From Paraburkholderia diazotrophica (GTDB lineage: Bacteria > Pseudomonadota > Gammaproteobacteria > Burkholderiales > Burkholderiaceae), in NCBI RefSeq assembly GCF_900108945.1, contig NZ_FNYE01000013.1:124001-188000 (forward strand): 64,000 nucleotides of DNA, in the 5' to 3' direction. The position numbers and the translations under genes were made by a program. Below the pieces are notes generated by a model. That model searched no databases, was not told the DNA's origin, and saw only the letters and a list, made by a program, of their open reading frames with translations. Positions 17,475 to 26,463 of the stretch are shown here, in pieces; the stretch's first letter is position 1; every line of letters begins with the position of its first letter.

Positions 17475-18350
17475 TCAGAAACCGTATGAAAGTCCGTCGG
17501 TAGAGAACACGGCTTTTGCGCGCCGCGCCGAATGGCATTGCATGTTCACTGCAATGGGATTCATCGTGATGTGCGTCGAAGCGAGTTCGATGTGAACGGC
17601 GAATGCCGTGCTGTCGCCGCCCAGACCTTGCGGACCGATGCCGAGCTGATTCACGGCTGCCGACAGTTCCTCTTCGAGCGCCGCGCCGTCGGGATCTTCG
17701 CAACGTGTGCCGAGCGCGCGCGTAGCCGCCCGCTTCGCGAGTGCAATCGAAAGATCGGACGTGCCGCCGAGTCCGACACCGACAATCGTCGGCGGACAGG
17801 TCTTGCCGCCCGCAGAGAGCACGCAATCGACGACGAAGGTCTTGATCGCATCGATTCCTTCGGAAGGCACGGCCATCTTCAGAAACGAATTGTTTTCTGA
17901 GCCGCTGCCTTTAGGCACCATTTCGATGGCCGCCATATTCGCGTCGCCGGAAAAGTCGATGTGAATGACGGGTACTTCGATGCCGCAAGACGTGTGATTG
18001 TTCTTGCGCGTCAAAGGATGTACGACCGACGAGCGCAGCGGATGCTCACGCGTCGCTCGCTCACAACCCTTGCGAATCGCGGCCTTGAGTTCGACCCCGT
18101 CGAACTCGACATTGCGACCGATCACGACGTTGTAGATGGGAATTCCCGTGTCCTGGCAAAGCAGGTTGTCGGTTCCCTCCGCCACCTGAATGTTCGTACG
18201 CATCGTTTCGAGCACGCGCCTTGCCACAGGCGACGTATCGGTTGTCACGAGCCTGTCGATGCCCTGCTTCACATCCGGCGGCAGCATTTTGAGCGCGCGG
18301 ATATAAAGCTCTTTAGACGCTTCCTCGACAGCGCCGAGATCCAGTTTCAT
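17475..18350 (-). CDS. Class I fumarase/tartrate dehydratase-type hydro-lyase, alpha subunit
   Basis: The 291-residue catalytic alpha subunit holding the [4Fe-4S] cluster. The three cluster Cys are expected in LCQDTGIP, HTSCGIEVP and the later GGKTCPPTIVGVG. Length matches TtdA (about 300). GGAGG lies 8 bases before the ATG at 18350; an ATG two codons earlier (18356) is too close to that site. It lies between the membrane-anchor genes and the beta subunit. Coupling a hydro-lyase with a complex II-like enzyme suggests one pathway in which an unsaturated C4 (or substituted C4) diacid is made or reduced. Confidence 0.88.
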   Translation of the reverse strand: MKLDLGAVEEASKELYIRALKMLPPDVKQGIDRLVTTDTSPVARRVLETMRTNIQVAEGTDNLLCQDTGIPIYNVVIGRNVEFDGVELKAAIRKGCERATREHPLRSSVVHPLTRKNNHTSCGIEVPVIHIDFSGDANMAAIEMVPKGSGSENNSFLKMAVPSEGIDAIKTFVVDCVLSAGGKTCPPTIVGVGLGGTSDLSIALAKRAATRALGTRCEDPDGAALEEELSAAVNQLGIGPQGLGGDSTAFAVHIELASTHITMNPIAVNMQCHSARRAKAVFSTDGLSYGF

Positions 18351-18418
18351 GATCATTTCCTCCCGGATAGCGTTTCGAATCCAGACCTGGCCGGCTTCGC
18401 AAACGCGGCATCAGTACT

Positions 18419-18775
18419 TCAGTGCATGAGTGCAAGCAGAAACGCGAGGCCGGCACATGTGCTCGCTCCCAACCCCAGCGCGAGCCAGTTCTTTCGCAGC
18501 CCGGTCCAGGGAAGAAACTCGATCAGCAACAGCCGGATGCCGCCCATCAAATGAAGTGAGAGCAGGATCACGAGGCCCCATTCGCCGAACTTGAAAAGCG
18601 GCTGGTCAGCAACGCGAATGAAATTTTCGAGTGCGCCCTCGCCGGCAATCGACTGTCCAAGCGCCCAGAAATGAACGGGCAAAAACAGAGCAAGGCCGAG
18701 ACCGGACAAGCGGTGTACGAGAAACGCCCAGTACGCCGGATGCGTACGCGCGCGATAGTCGTTCTTGCGCATCAT
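18419..18775 (-). CDS. Complex II-like membrane anchor subunit (SdhC-like)
   Basis: A 118-residue anchor with three membrane helices. After a short charged N-terminus comes FLVHRLSGLGLALFLPVHF, which contains the HR-x-SG signature of cytochrome b556 SdhC, then LVILLSLHLMGGIRLLLIEF and a C-terminal helix. His residues in the first two helices could bind heme. Its ATG overlaps the stop of the preceding anchor gene (ATGA). It should carry electrons from the iron-sulfur subunit to quinone. Confidence 0.8.
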   Translation of the reverse strand: MMRKNDYRARTHPAYWAFLVHRLSGLGLALFLPVHFWALGQSIAGEGALENFIRVADQPLFKFGEWGLVILLSLHLMGGIRLLLIEFLPWTGLRKNWLALGLGASTCAGLAFLLALMH

Positions 18776-19119
18776 GCGACGACTCCATAGACCGCGCGCA
18801 GTCCCATGAATGCCAGCAATGCGGAGATCGCAACGCTCGCCGCCACTGCGGATTTGCCGCGCCATTGCAACCACTCTTCCGCTATCCGCAGCAGACCGAT
18901 GGGGACGTGAATCGCGCACGCGATCACGAACAACGTATAGAACGCGCCGAAGAACCAGTTGCCCTGCGTACGGCCAAGAATGGCAGTGGCACTCAGCCCC
19001 TGATGCACCGCGTACACGATGACGGCGATGTGAACCAATACGCAGCACGCGAGAACCGTCGCGCTCATTCTCTGCCAGTACCACAAACGCGCCTGCGTTT
19101 TCAGCGACATCGCGTTCAT
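18772..19119 (-). CDS. Complex II-like membrane anchor subunit (second anchor)
   Basis: A 115-residue protein with three predicted membrane helices (around LACCVLVHIAVIVYAV, LFVIACAIHVPIGLL and VAISALLAFMGLRAVYGVV). His residues in helices one and two suit heme or quinone binding. It fills the SdhD/FrdD position directly after the iron-sulfur subunit; the start at 19119 shares a base with the stop of that gene (TGATG). The primary sequence is divergent, so assignment rests on operon position and topology. Confidence 0.76.
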   Translation of the reverse strand: MNAMSLKTQARLWYWQRMSATVLACCVLVHIAVIVYAVHQGLSATAILGRTQGNWFFGAFYTLFVIACAIHVPIGLLRIAEEWLQWRGKSAVAASVAISALLAFMGLRAVYGVVA

Positions 19120-19832
19120 CACAACTCCCCTTCGAGCGCGGCCTTCATCGTCATCCGCTTCAGGCCCGCAATGCCAGCCGTCGGCGAGATGTGCTTGGGG
19201 CAACGCTCCGTGCAGGTCGCCTGCGTGTGACACGAATGGCATCCCGCATCGCCTGCCACCGCGCGAAGCCGTTCGGCACGCTTGCTGTCGCGCTCGTCGT
19301 TGACGAGCGTCCATGCGCGGTTGAGTGCGGCAGGCCCCAGGTAATCGGGACGCCAGGTCACGACATCGCACGACGAATAGCAGACGCCGCAGCCGATGCA
19401 CTCGATACCCGCATCGGCCGCTTGCCGTCGAGGACTATCTGGCTGCACGCGCGCGAAGTCATCGCGACGCGTACGCTCCCCGCTGAACTGGCCTTTCGCC
19501 TGAACCCATTTATCGAAGAAGCGGCTCATGTCGGTCACGAGATCCTTGATCACGGGCAGATTCGACAGCGGCGCAATTTCAAGCTGATTGCCCGCTGCCA
19601 CCTTTGCGACATGCGTGCGGCACGTCCACCGCGCCTTGCCGTTCACGTTCATCGCGCAGGAGCCGCACATCCCCACGCGGCACGCGAAGCGATAGGCCAG
19701 ATCGGGTTGCAGGTGACGCTGGATATAGGTCACAACGTCCAATACGGTCTGACTTTCATGGCGAGGCACTTCGTAGGCGACCAGTTCGCCATCCGTGCGA
19801 CCTCTCCAGACCTTGACCTGTAGTGTGTCCAT
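19119..19832 (-). CDS. Succinate dehydrogenase/fumarate reductase iron-sulfur subunit
   Basis: The 237-residue electron-transfer subunit, matching SdhB length. The 2Fe-2S ligands are CRVGMCGSC plus a later Cys. The second cluster site is CIGCGVCYSSC and the third is in CHSCHTQATCTERCP. That last segment has an extra Cys and more residues than the E. coli SdhB version, so cluster 3 may be ligated slightly differently. The start at 19832 (MDTLQVKVW) is preferred over an ATG 12 codons upstream. It is the first gene of the complex II-like set in the operon. Confidence 0.87.
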   Translation of the reverse strand: MDTLQVKVWRGRTDGELVAYEVPRHESQTVLDVVTYIQRHLQPDLAYRFACRVGMCGSCAMNVNGKARWTCRTHVAKVAAGNQLEIAPLSNLPVIKDLVTDMSRFFDKWVQAKGQFSGERTRRDDFARVQPDSPRRQAADAGIECIGCGVCYSSCDVVTWRPDYLGPAALNRAWTLVNDERDSKRAERLRAVAGDAGCHSCHTQATCTERCPKHISPTAGIAGLKRMTMKAALEGEL

Positions 19833-20067
19833 ATCGACAGTGCCTTTAATGAGGAATGACCCATGCAATAGCCAATAGCGGCTTGTCAGTCACTAGTGTT
19901 CTGCATCCTCAGATAAAGGAAAAGCGAATATTTCTTGGCTTGAGAGAAAGGATTGCTTTCTTCAGGCGAGCGCGCGACGGCTCGACAACAAAGAGCCGCT
20001 TATGAGCGAGGTGTCTTGCAGGAAACTTCAAGAAGGAACGACGCGGCATGCCCGCCCAATAGCGAGA

Positions 20068-20853
20068 TCACGCCAGCATTCCGATTGAAGAGCGGACGAT
20101 GAGATTGGCGCCTGCCAGAATCAGCACGGCCCAAAGAAGCGTCGACACTCTGGCGGCGGGCACTCTGCTGCGCAATAACGCGCCCGCTGCGAGACCGAGT
20201 GCGCCGCAAGGCAGGAGCCATCCTGCCAGCGGCAACACTACCGGGTTCTTGTACAAGCCGGAGGCACTGAATAGAAAAAGCCGCGCAACAGCAGTCGCGG
20301 TGATCAGCGTGCTGACGGTTGCGCGTCGCTGGTCGGCGTCACGCAGCCGCCCCGCGAGATAAATCGTATAGACGGGTCCGCCCGTGCCGAATACGGCTGT
20401 CAGGCATCCGCCGCCGAGCCCCAAAGGCAGCGCCCAGCCTGCGCCCAGCGCGCGAAATTCACCGCTCGACATGATTCGCCATGTCGAATACACGAGCAGG
20501 CAGACACCCAGTATGAGTTCGAGCGGCTTTTCCGGCGCGGAGACGAGTACGGTCACGCCGAGCACGAGCCCGATGCAAAGCCACGGACCTATCTTGCGAA
20601 GCTCGCCGATCTGCACGTCTTTCAGATTGCGTATGCCGACGAGCAGTCCCGCCATCAGATCCAGTATCAGCATGATGGGCGTGGCCGTCTTCAATGGAAT
20701 GAGCTGGGTCAGCATCGGAATCGCGACGATCGACGAACCGAACCCCGTCATGCCGTACACGAGATACGCAAGCGCGACGATCACACCCGACACGGCTATC
20801 GAAGCAATGTCGATTCCGATCGTGGACAGAGCAAGATACGCATGATCAAGCAT
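20068..20853 (-). CDS. TauE/SafE-family transporter (sulfite/sulfonate or organic anion exporter)
   Basis: A 261-residue protein with about eight membrane segments and the family pattern YGMTGFGSSIVAIPMLTQL near the N-terminus, repeated as GLGGGCLTAVFGTGGP in the second half. The family exports sulfite, sulfoacetate or other organosulfur anions. The start at 20853 is chosen; a longer frame begins with GTG inside the palindrome at 20944, which is better explained as an operator. It is the first gene reading toward the fumarate-reductase-like operon, 235 bases away, and the LysR gene diverges from it. A role in sulfite removal for the sulfolactate locus or in the C4 pathway are both possible. 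Confidence 0.8.
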   Translation of the reverse strand: MLDHAYLALSTIGIDIASIAVSGVIVALAYLVYGMTGFGSSIVAIPMLTQLIPLKTATPIMLILDLMAGLLVGIRNLKDVQIGELRKIGPWLCIGLVLGVTVLVSAPEKPLELILGVCLLVYSTWRIMSSGEFRALGAGWALPLGLGGGCLTAVFGTGGPVYTIYLAGRLRDADQRRATVSTLITATAVARLFLFSASGLYKNPVVLPLAGWLLPCGALGLAAGALLRSRVPAARVSTLLWAVLILAGANLIVRSSIGMLA

Positions 20854-20943
20854 CGGTGCATTGCCTCGTGGTATCGGGTTCCATCGGGGTTCCTTTCCAC
20901 GAGTCATTATGAAAGCGATGTTGATAAAGAAAAATCCAATAAT

Positions 20944-20966
20944 GGTTTTCCTTAGCACAAGGAAAA
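20944..20966. promoter_or_regulatory. Perfect palindrome, candidate LysR operator
   Basis: GTTTTCCTT and AAGGAAAAC are exact complements with a 5-base spacer, placed between the divergent TauE/SafE and LysR genes 74 bases before the LysR start. The form, with T and A about 11 bases apart inside it, fits a LysR-type recognition site. Confidence 0.6.
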
Positions 20967-21039
20967 CTTTCGCTTTTGTATCATGCGTTCAATCCAATTG
21001 ATCGCACTACCGCGTCGACGCGCGGCCTGACATATCGTC

Positions 21040-21930
21040 ATGCCTTCGATCAGAACCCTGAAAATCTTCCTCACAGTCGCCCGTTGCGGCACATTCGCGG
21101 CGGCGGGTTCCGAGGTCGGCCTCACGCCCGCCGCGATCGGCCTTCAGGTTCGCGCGCTCGAAGACGAGCTCAAGGTGCAACTCTTCGATCGAAGCGCACG
21201 CGCGGCCGTGCTCAATTCCGTCGGCCGTGCGCTGATTCCCGATGTGCAGGAGATCGTGCGCCGCTATGAACTACTCGAATCCGCAGTGGGTGGCGGCGAA
21301 ATGTCGGGCACGGTGACGATGGGCGCGCTCGTATCGGCATTGATGGGTTCGTTTGCCGATGCGCTATGGTCGATCCGTCAACGCTATCCCCGGCTCGATG
21401 TGCACCTGTTTGCGGGCATGTCGAGCGACTTCGCGCGAAAAGTGGAAACGGGCGAACTGGATGCAGCGGTCGTCACGCAATCACCCCGCGCGCTTGCTTC
21501 CAATCTTCTATGGACGCCGTTGTATTCGGAGCCGATGATTCTGATCGTCCCGAGAAACCCGCACTTCGATTTGCCGCGCAACCAGAACGACATATTGCGT
21601 GAAGCGCCGTTCATGCGCTTCGACAGAAGCACGTGGACGGGACATCTCGTGCAGGACGTATTGAATCAGTGCGATACGCTCGTCAACGAGGCGATGGAAC
21701 TGAACTCCGTCGAAGCCATCATCGAGCTGGTTCGGCAGGGCTTCGGCATTTCAATCGTGCCGAAGCTCGCCAACGTCGCGTGGGCCAATGACCAGAAGCT
21801 GCAGGTGATGCCTTTGAATGGCGTCGAAGTACTTCGTCACGTCGGTTTGCTCGAACGCGCGCGGCACAACCGCATGGCATTCACCGACGCGATCAAAGGG
21901 TTCTTCAATACGCCGTTGCGTCCGTCATGA
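21040..21930 (+). CDS. LysR-family transcriptional regulator
   Basis: A 296-residue LysR regulator with the helix-turn-helix TLKIFLTVARCGTFAAAGSEVG...TPAAIGLQVRALEDEL at the N-terminus and an effector domain from about residue 90. The recognition helix has IGLQVRAL in place of the commoner VS-xxI-xxLE. It diverges from the TauE/SafE gene with a perfect palindrome between them. It is therefore the likely regulator of the TauE and fumarate-reductase-like genes. The effector could be a C4 diacid. Confidence 0.9.
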   Translation: MPSIRTLKIFLTVARCGTFAAAGSEVGLTPAAIGLQVRALEDELKVQLFDRSARAAVLNSVGRALIPDVQEIVRRYELLESAVGGGEMSGTVTMGALVSALMGSFADALWSIRQRYPRLDVHLFAGMSSDFARKVETGELDAAVVTQSPRALASNLLWTPLYSEPMILIVPRNPHFDLPRNQNDILREAPFMRFDRSTWTGHLVQDVLNQCDTLVNEAMELNSVEAIIELVRQGFGISIVPKLANVAWANDQKLQVMPLNGVEVLRHVGLLERARHNRMAFTDAIKGFFNTPLRPS

Positions 21931-21966
21931 ACGCGAGCGACGCGAGCGACACGCGTGCGCGCGTCT

Positions 21967-22287
21967 TTACAGATAGCTGCACACGTAGTCGAGCGTTTCG
22001 ATCACGTCGATATCGAAGCGGCTCTTGCCGGGCACTGAGAACGACTCGCCTGCGCGATAGGTCTTCCACTCGTCGCTGCCTTCGAGGCGGATGCGACATT
22101 GGCCCGCCTGCACTTCCATGAACTCCGGCGCATCGGTGCCGAAGTTGAGCGTGCCGGGCAGGATCACGCCGAGCGTCTTGCGGCTGCCGTCGGCAAAGAG
22201 AACGGTGTGCGACACGCACTTGCCGTCGAAGTAGACGTTGGCCCGTTTGATAACGGAAACCTGATCGAATTGCGTTGCGGCCGTCAT
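21967..22287 (-). CDS. ppnP: Pyrimidine/purine nucleoside phosphorylase PpnP
   Basis: A 106-residue single-domain cupin (former DUF1255/YaiE), which in E. coli phosphorylates several nucleosides to base plus ribose 1-phosphate. Recognisable parts are VYFDGKCVSHTVLFADGSRKTLGVI, then LPGTLNFGTDAPEFMEVQAG and the end FDIDVIETLDYVCSYL. Length equals the family norm. The start at 22287 has AGGAAG upstream. It is alone, convergent with the LysR gene. Confidence 0.92.
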   Translation of the reverse strand: MTAATQFDQVSVIKRANVYFDGKCVSHTVLFADGSRKTLGVILPGTLNFGTDAPEFMEVQAGQCRIRLEGSDEWKTYRAGESFSVPGKSRFDIDVIETLDYVCSYL

Positions 22288-22760
22288 GGCGGTCTTCCTG
22301 TTGTCGTCGCGAATGGATGGAGTCGCGCCGCATCGCGATCCGCACGGCGCGAGCCCGCCATCATACAGGCGATTCGCGCAGTACAAATGCGCGATTCATT
22401 CCTGGGCTTTGATTCCTTCGACTCCCCTCGCATCAGAGGCCGCCCGTGACGGCTCGACTGAAGTCGAGCAGTGATCACAGTTCCCCGGCGGCCGTCCGAC
22501 GAACGCATGAAAGGCGGCTCGCGACGATAAACATCATATGAATAGAACGGCCTCAATTACGGGTTTCCCCGCGTCAGGTCTTGCCCGTGGCGCGCCGTTA
22601 TACCCATCGGGCAGCTGTTATCAGCCGCCACGAAAACCCGCTGCGTCAGCAACCGCCAATATCAGCGACACCGGCAATAAGCAGCAAGAAGCAGCAACGA
22701 TCAGCCACAACACGCAAGCCTCGACCCCAGCCGCAGCAAACCGACCATCCTGACTTCATC
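22288..22760. other. Intergenic region between divergent ppnP and chemoreceptor genes
   Basis: 473 bases with no gene I can support. It should carry both promoters. GACGATAA at 22523-22530 resembles a sigma28 -10 element but has no correctly spaced -35 partner. Confidence 0.4.
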
Positions 22761-24302
22761 ATGACTCTCAACAAGAAACTCGCCTCGATGATTGCGATCC
22801 TCTGGATCGGCCTGATCCTCATTGGCGCGTTCGGCGCGTGGCAGAACCGCTCGTCGATGATTTCCGACCGCCGCGACCAGTTGACCACGCTCGTCGAAGA
22901 AGCGAACGCGATCGTCAACCACTACTACACGCTGTCGCAGCAGCACGCGATGCCCGAAGCCGACGCGAAGAAGCAGGCGCTCGACGCGGTCTCCGCGCTG
23001 CGTTACGGCACCGACGGCTATTTCTCCATCAACGACTCGCAGCCCGTCATGCTGATGCATCCGTTCAAACCGGCTCTCGTCGGCAAGAACCTGGCGGATT
23101 TCGCGGACCCGGCGGGGAATCACCTTTTCGTCGATATCGTGAAGGCGGCGAACCAGGGCAAGGGCGGCTTCGTCGACTATCTGTGGTCGAAGCCCGGCAG
23201 CGACGCGCCCGTCGCCAAGACGAGCTACGCGATGCGCTTCGCGCCGTGGGACTGGGTGATCGTCACGGGGATGTACATGGACGACGTGCAGAGCGCGTTC
23301 TACGCGGATCTCGTGCGCTGGCTCGCGATCACGTTCGCGCTCGGCGCGCTCGCGACCGTCGCGATGGTGCTCGTGCTGCGCAGCGTGAAGCAGACGCTCG
23401 GCGGCGATCTCGAAGTGGCCGTCGAAGCGGCGCAGCGCATGGCGCGCGGCGATCTCGCGACGCCCGTCCCCGTCGCGCATCACGACGGCGCGAGCCTGCT
23501 GCACGCGCTGCGCACGATGCAAAAAGGTCTCGTCGATACCGTCTCGCGCGTGCGCGCCGGCACCGAGAACATCAACGTCGGCGCAAGCGAAATAGCGGCG
23601 GGTAACACCGATCTGTCGCAGCGCACGGAACAGCAGGCGGCCGCCCTCGTGCAGACGGCATCCAGCATGGACGAGATGACGTCGAACGTGAAGCAGAACG
23701 CCGACAGCGCCGCCACGGCCGCTCACCTCGCAAGCCAGGCCGCCGACGTCGCGACACGCGGCAGCCGCGTCGTCGATGACGTCGTTCGCACGATGGGCGA
23801 CATCACGAACAGTTCGCGGCAGATCGGCGACATCATCGGCGTGATCGACGGCATCGCGTTCCAGACCAACATTCTTGCGCTGAACGCTGCCGTCGAAGCG
23901 GCGCGCGCCGGCGAACAGGGCCGCGGCTTTGCCGTCGTCGCGGCGGAAGTGCGCAGCCTCGCGCAACGCTCGGCGACGGCCGCGAAGGAGATCAAGGCGC
24001 TGATCGAAACGTCGACGGGCAGCGTCGACGAAGGCGCGTCCCTCGTCGCGAACGCCGGTTCGACGATGACGGAGATCGTCACATCGGTGCGCCGCGTGAA
24101 CGAGATCCTCGAAGAAATCAGCCATGCGTCGCGCGAGCAGAGCGCGGGCATCGAGCAGGTGAATCGCGCCGTCGGCGAAATGGATCAGGTCACGCAGCAG
24201 AATGCGGCGCTCGTCGAGCAGGCGGCCGCAGCCGCGCATTCGCTGAAGGACCAGGTCGGCGTGCTGCGCGAGGCGATTTCGAGTTTCTCGCTGCCCGCGT
24301 GA
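22761..24302 (+). CDS. Methyl-accepting chemotaxis protein with Cache sensor domain
   Basis: A 513-residue transmembrane chemoreceptor. Membrane helix one is at residues 9-27 (SMIAILWIGLILIGAFGAW). A periplasmic single-Cache domain at about 35-190 contains the typical YGTDGYFSINDSQPVMLMHP and WDWVIVTGMYMDDV. Helix two is near 195-215, followed by HAMP and a cytoplasmic signalling domain whose hairpin tip reads IDGIAFQTNILALNAAVEAARAGEQGRGFAVVA (described over about residues 363-395). There is no C-terminal CheR-binding pentapeptide. Caches of this type often bind small organic acids; the ligand here is unknown. The ATG at 22761 starts the true N-terminus even though the frame is open further upstream. 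Confidence 0.93.
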   Translation: MTLNKKLASMIAILWIGLILIGAFGAWQNRSSMISDRRDQLTTLVEEANAIVNHYYTLSQQHAMPEADAKKQALDAVSALRYGTDGYFSINDSQPVMLMHPFKPALVGKNLADFADPAGNHLFVDIVKAANQGKGGFVDYLWSKPGSDAPVAKTSYAMRFAPWDWVIVTGMYMDDVQSAFYADLVRWLAITFALGALATVAMVLVLRSVKQTLGGDLEVAVEAAQRMARGDLATPVPVAHHDGASLLHALRTMQKGLVDTVSRVRAGTENINVGASEIAAGNTDLSQRTEQQAAALVQTASSMDEMTSNVKQNADSAATAAHLASQAADVATRGSRVVDDVVRTMGDITNSSRQIGDIIGVIDGIAFQTNILALNAAVEAARAGEQGRGFAVVAAEVRSLAQRSATAAKEIKALIETSTGSVDEGASLVANAGSTMTEIVTSVRRVNEILEEISHASREQSAGIEQVNRAVGEMDQVTQQNAALVEQAAAAAHSLKDQVGVLREAISSFSLPA

Positions 24303-24410
24303 GTGTGCTAACGGCGTTTGCCCTGTGCGCGGCGCTCGACGCGGCCAGGGCCGGTCAAGCCAGGGCCAGTCAATAAAACGCAGCCTGCAAAAAGGCAGTC
24401 GACAAAAAGA

Positions 24411-24431
24411 AGGCGCTCATCGCGAGCGCCT
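24411..24431 (+). terminator. Probable weak terminator after chemoreceptor gene
   Basis: AGGCGCTC pairs with GAGCGCCT around a 5-base loop, preceded by an A-rich run and followed by only a short T-containing tract. It lies in the 367-base gap (24303-24669) before the transpeptidase gene, which otherwise shows no gene. Confidence 0.5.
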
Positions 24432-24669
24432 CTTCAACACGCCGCGTCGGAGACGACGCATAAGTTGAACGGGCGATCCGTCCGATTTTTCAATTCCACA
24501 TTGCCCGCATTCCGCCCGATGTGAGCGCGGCCGCACGGAGCGCACGGCTCCGAAGCGGCCCTCTTCCATCGCGATTCCTTGCGCGAAACTCGCGCCGAGA
24601 TTACGTTCTTATTACAATCCGTTCCACGTTCACTGTGGACCGGTCATCGGAACGGCCGGCTTCGCCCTC

Positions 24670-26424
24670 ATGACACGCAAGCAAAACCACGACCCGTACG
24701 CGCCCGTCGCGAAGAATCCCGTCCTCGTCGCGCGGCTGCCGATGTGGCGTTCGAAGCTGATCGTGATCCTCGTGTTCGCGGCGTTCGCGTCGCTGATCGG
24801 CCGCGCGCTGTGGGTGCAGGTCGTCAATCGGGACTTCTACGTCGAGCAGGGGCAAAAGCGCTATCAGCGGACCATCGAACTCGATGCGACGCGTGGGCGC
24901 ATCGTCGACCGGCATGGCGCGATGCTCGCCGTCAGTCTCGCGACGTATGAAATCTGGGCGTCGCCGAAACTGCTCGACGATGCCGCTCATGCGCCGCTCG
25001 CGAAGCTGCTCGACATGCCGCGCGCGGAACTCACGCGCCGCGTATCCGGCGACAAGAGCTTCGTGCTGCTCAAGCGCCAGGTCGATGCGCAGACGGCCGC
25101 GCATATCGACAAGCTCGACCTCGCAGGCATCACGCGCATCGCCGATTCGAAGCGCTTCTATCCGGAAGGCGAAGCGGCCGCGCACGTGGTCGGCTTCACC
25201 GATATCGAGGACAACGGGCAGGAAGGCATCGAGCTCTCGGCGAACGAGATGCTCACCGGCGAGCCGGGCGAGCGCGAAGTGATTCGCGATCGTCTCGGGC
25301 GCGTGGTCTCCGATACGCGGCCGCTCACGCCCGCGCAAAACGGCGCGACCGTGCATCTGACCATCGACCGCCGCATCCAGCAGCTTGCGTATGCGCAGCT
25401 CAAGACGGCCATCGCGAAGCACAGCGCGCAGGCGGGCAGCGTCGTCGTGCTGGACTCGCGCAACGGCGAGATTCTCGCGCTCGCCAATTACCCGAGCTTC
25501 GATCCGAACGACCGCGCGCGGCTCACGGGGCATCAGCTGCGCAACCGCGCCGTCGTCGATACGTTCGAGCCGGGCTCGACGATCAAGCCGCTGGTGGTCG
25601 CGCTGTCGCTCGATCGCGGCCTCGTGCGGCCCGATTCGATGATCGATACGGCACCGGGCTGGTACAAAATCGGCCCGAACGTGGTTCACGACACGTCGAA
25701 TCATGGACGCATGACGATCGCCGAGGCGTTGCAGAAGTCGAGCAACATCGCGCTCGCGAAGCTCGCGCTGAACCTGCCCGCCGAGACCATCTGGGACAAG
25801 TATCAGGAGTACGGACTCGGGCGCGCGCCGCAACTGACGTTTCCGGGCGTCGCGGCGGGCCGCGTGCGACCGTTCGCGCGCTGGCGCCCGATCGAGCAGG
25901 CGACGATGGCGTATGGCTACGGCCTGTCGACGTCGCTGTTGCAGATCGCGCAGGTGTACACCGCGTATGCGGGCGACGGTACGCTGCACCCGGTCAGCCT
26001 CATCAGCGATCCGGCGCGTTCCGCCGCACGAGGCGATGGCCAGCGCGTCACGACGCCCGCGACGGCTGCGGCAATCCGCTCGATGCTCGAAATGGCGACG
26101 GGCGCGGGCGGCACGGGGCGCGCGGCGAATGTGGACGGCTATCGCGTCGGCGGCAAGACGGGGACGGCGCGCAAGCAGGTCGGCGCGACGTATGCGAAGA
26201 ACCGCTACCGGTCGCTCTTCGTCGGCATGGCGCCGATGAGCGATCCGCGTGTGATCGTCGCCGTGATGATCGATGATCCGGCGGGCCGCGCGTTCTACGG
26301 CGGCACGGTCGCGGGGCCGGTGTTCAGCGCGGTGACGGGCGGCGCGTTGCAATTGCTCGGCGTGCCTCCCGATGCGCCTGTGACGGTGCCTGCATCGGAG
26401 GCCACGCATGCGCCCGACGTGTGA
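24670..26424 (+). CDS. Peptidoglycan D,D-transpeptidase (FtsI/PBP3-type class B penicillin-binding protein)
   Basis: A 584-residue class B penicillin-binding protein that cross-links septal-type peptidoglycan. The N-terminal membrane anchor is at residues 30-52 and a dimerisation domain follows. The transpeptidase domain has S-T-I-K with the active Ser at about 303, SSN at about 357 and KTGT with Lys at about 496. The pattern EATRGRIVDRHG-like DATRGRIVDRHG near residue 75 is standard. It stands alone, not in a division-cell wall cluster, so it is probably a second, accessory FtsI copy. Such paralogues may give condition-specific division or beta-lactam tolerance, but that is inference. Confidence 0.92.
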   Translation: MTRKQNHDPYAPVAKNPVLVARLPMWRSKLIVILVFAAFASLIGRALWVQVVNRDFYVEQGQKRYQRTIELDATRGRIVDRHGAMLAVSLATYEIWASPKLLDDAAHAPLAKLLDMPRAELTRRVSGDKSFVLLKRQVDAQTAAHIDKLDLAGITRIADSKRFYPEGEAAAHVVGFTDIEDNGQEGIELSANEMLTGEPGEREVIRDRLGRVVSDTRPLTPAQNGATVHLTIDRRIQQLAYAQLKTAIAKHSAQAGSVVVLDSRNGEILALANYPSFDPNDRARLTGHQLRNRAVVDTFEPGSTIKPLVVALSLDRGLVRPDSMIDTAPGWYKIGPNVVHDTSNHGRMTIAEALQKSSNIALAKLALNLPAETIWDKYQEYGLGRAPQLTFPGVAAGRVRPFARWRPIEQATMAYGYGLSTSLLQIAQVYTAYAGDGTLHPVSLISDPARSAARGDGQRVTTPATAAAIRSMLEMATGAGGTGRAANVDGYRVGGKTGTARKQVGATYAKNRYRSLFVGMAPMSDPRVIVAVMIDDPAGRAFYGGTVAGPVFSAVTGGALQLLGVPPDAPVTVPASEATHAPDV

Positions 26425-26463
26425 CGCTTGCCATGCCGCACTGTCGGCACGCGCGTTGTCTCG

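Noticed and set aside
22508..22530. Sigma28 promoter for the chemoreceptor
   Set aside because: GACGATAA resembles the -10 element, but no TAAA-type -35 lies at the correct distance.
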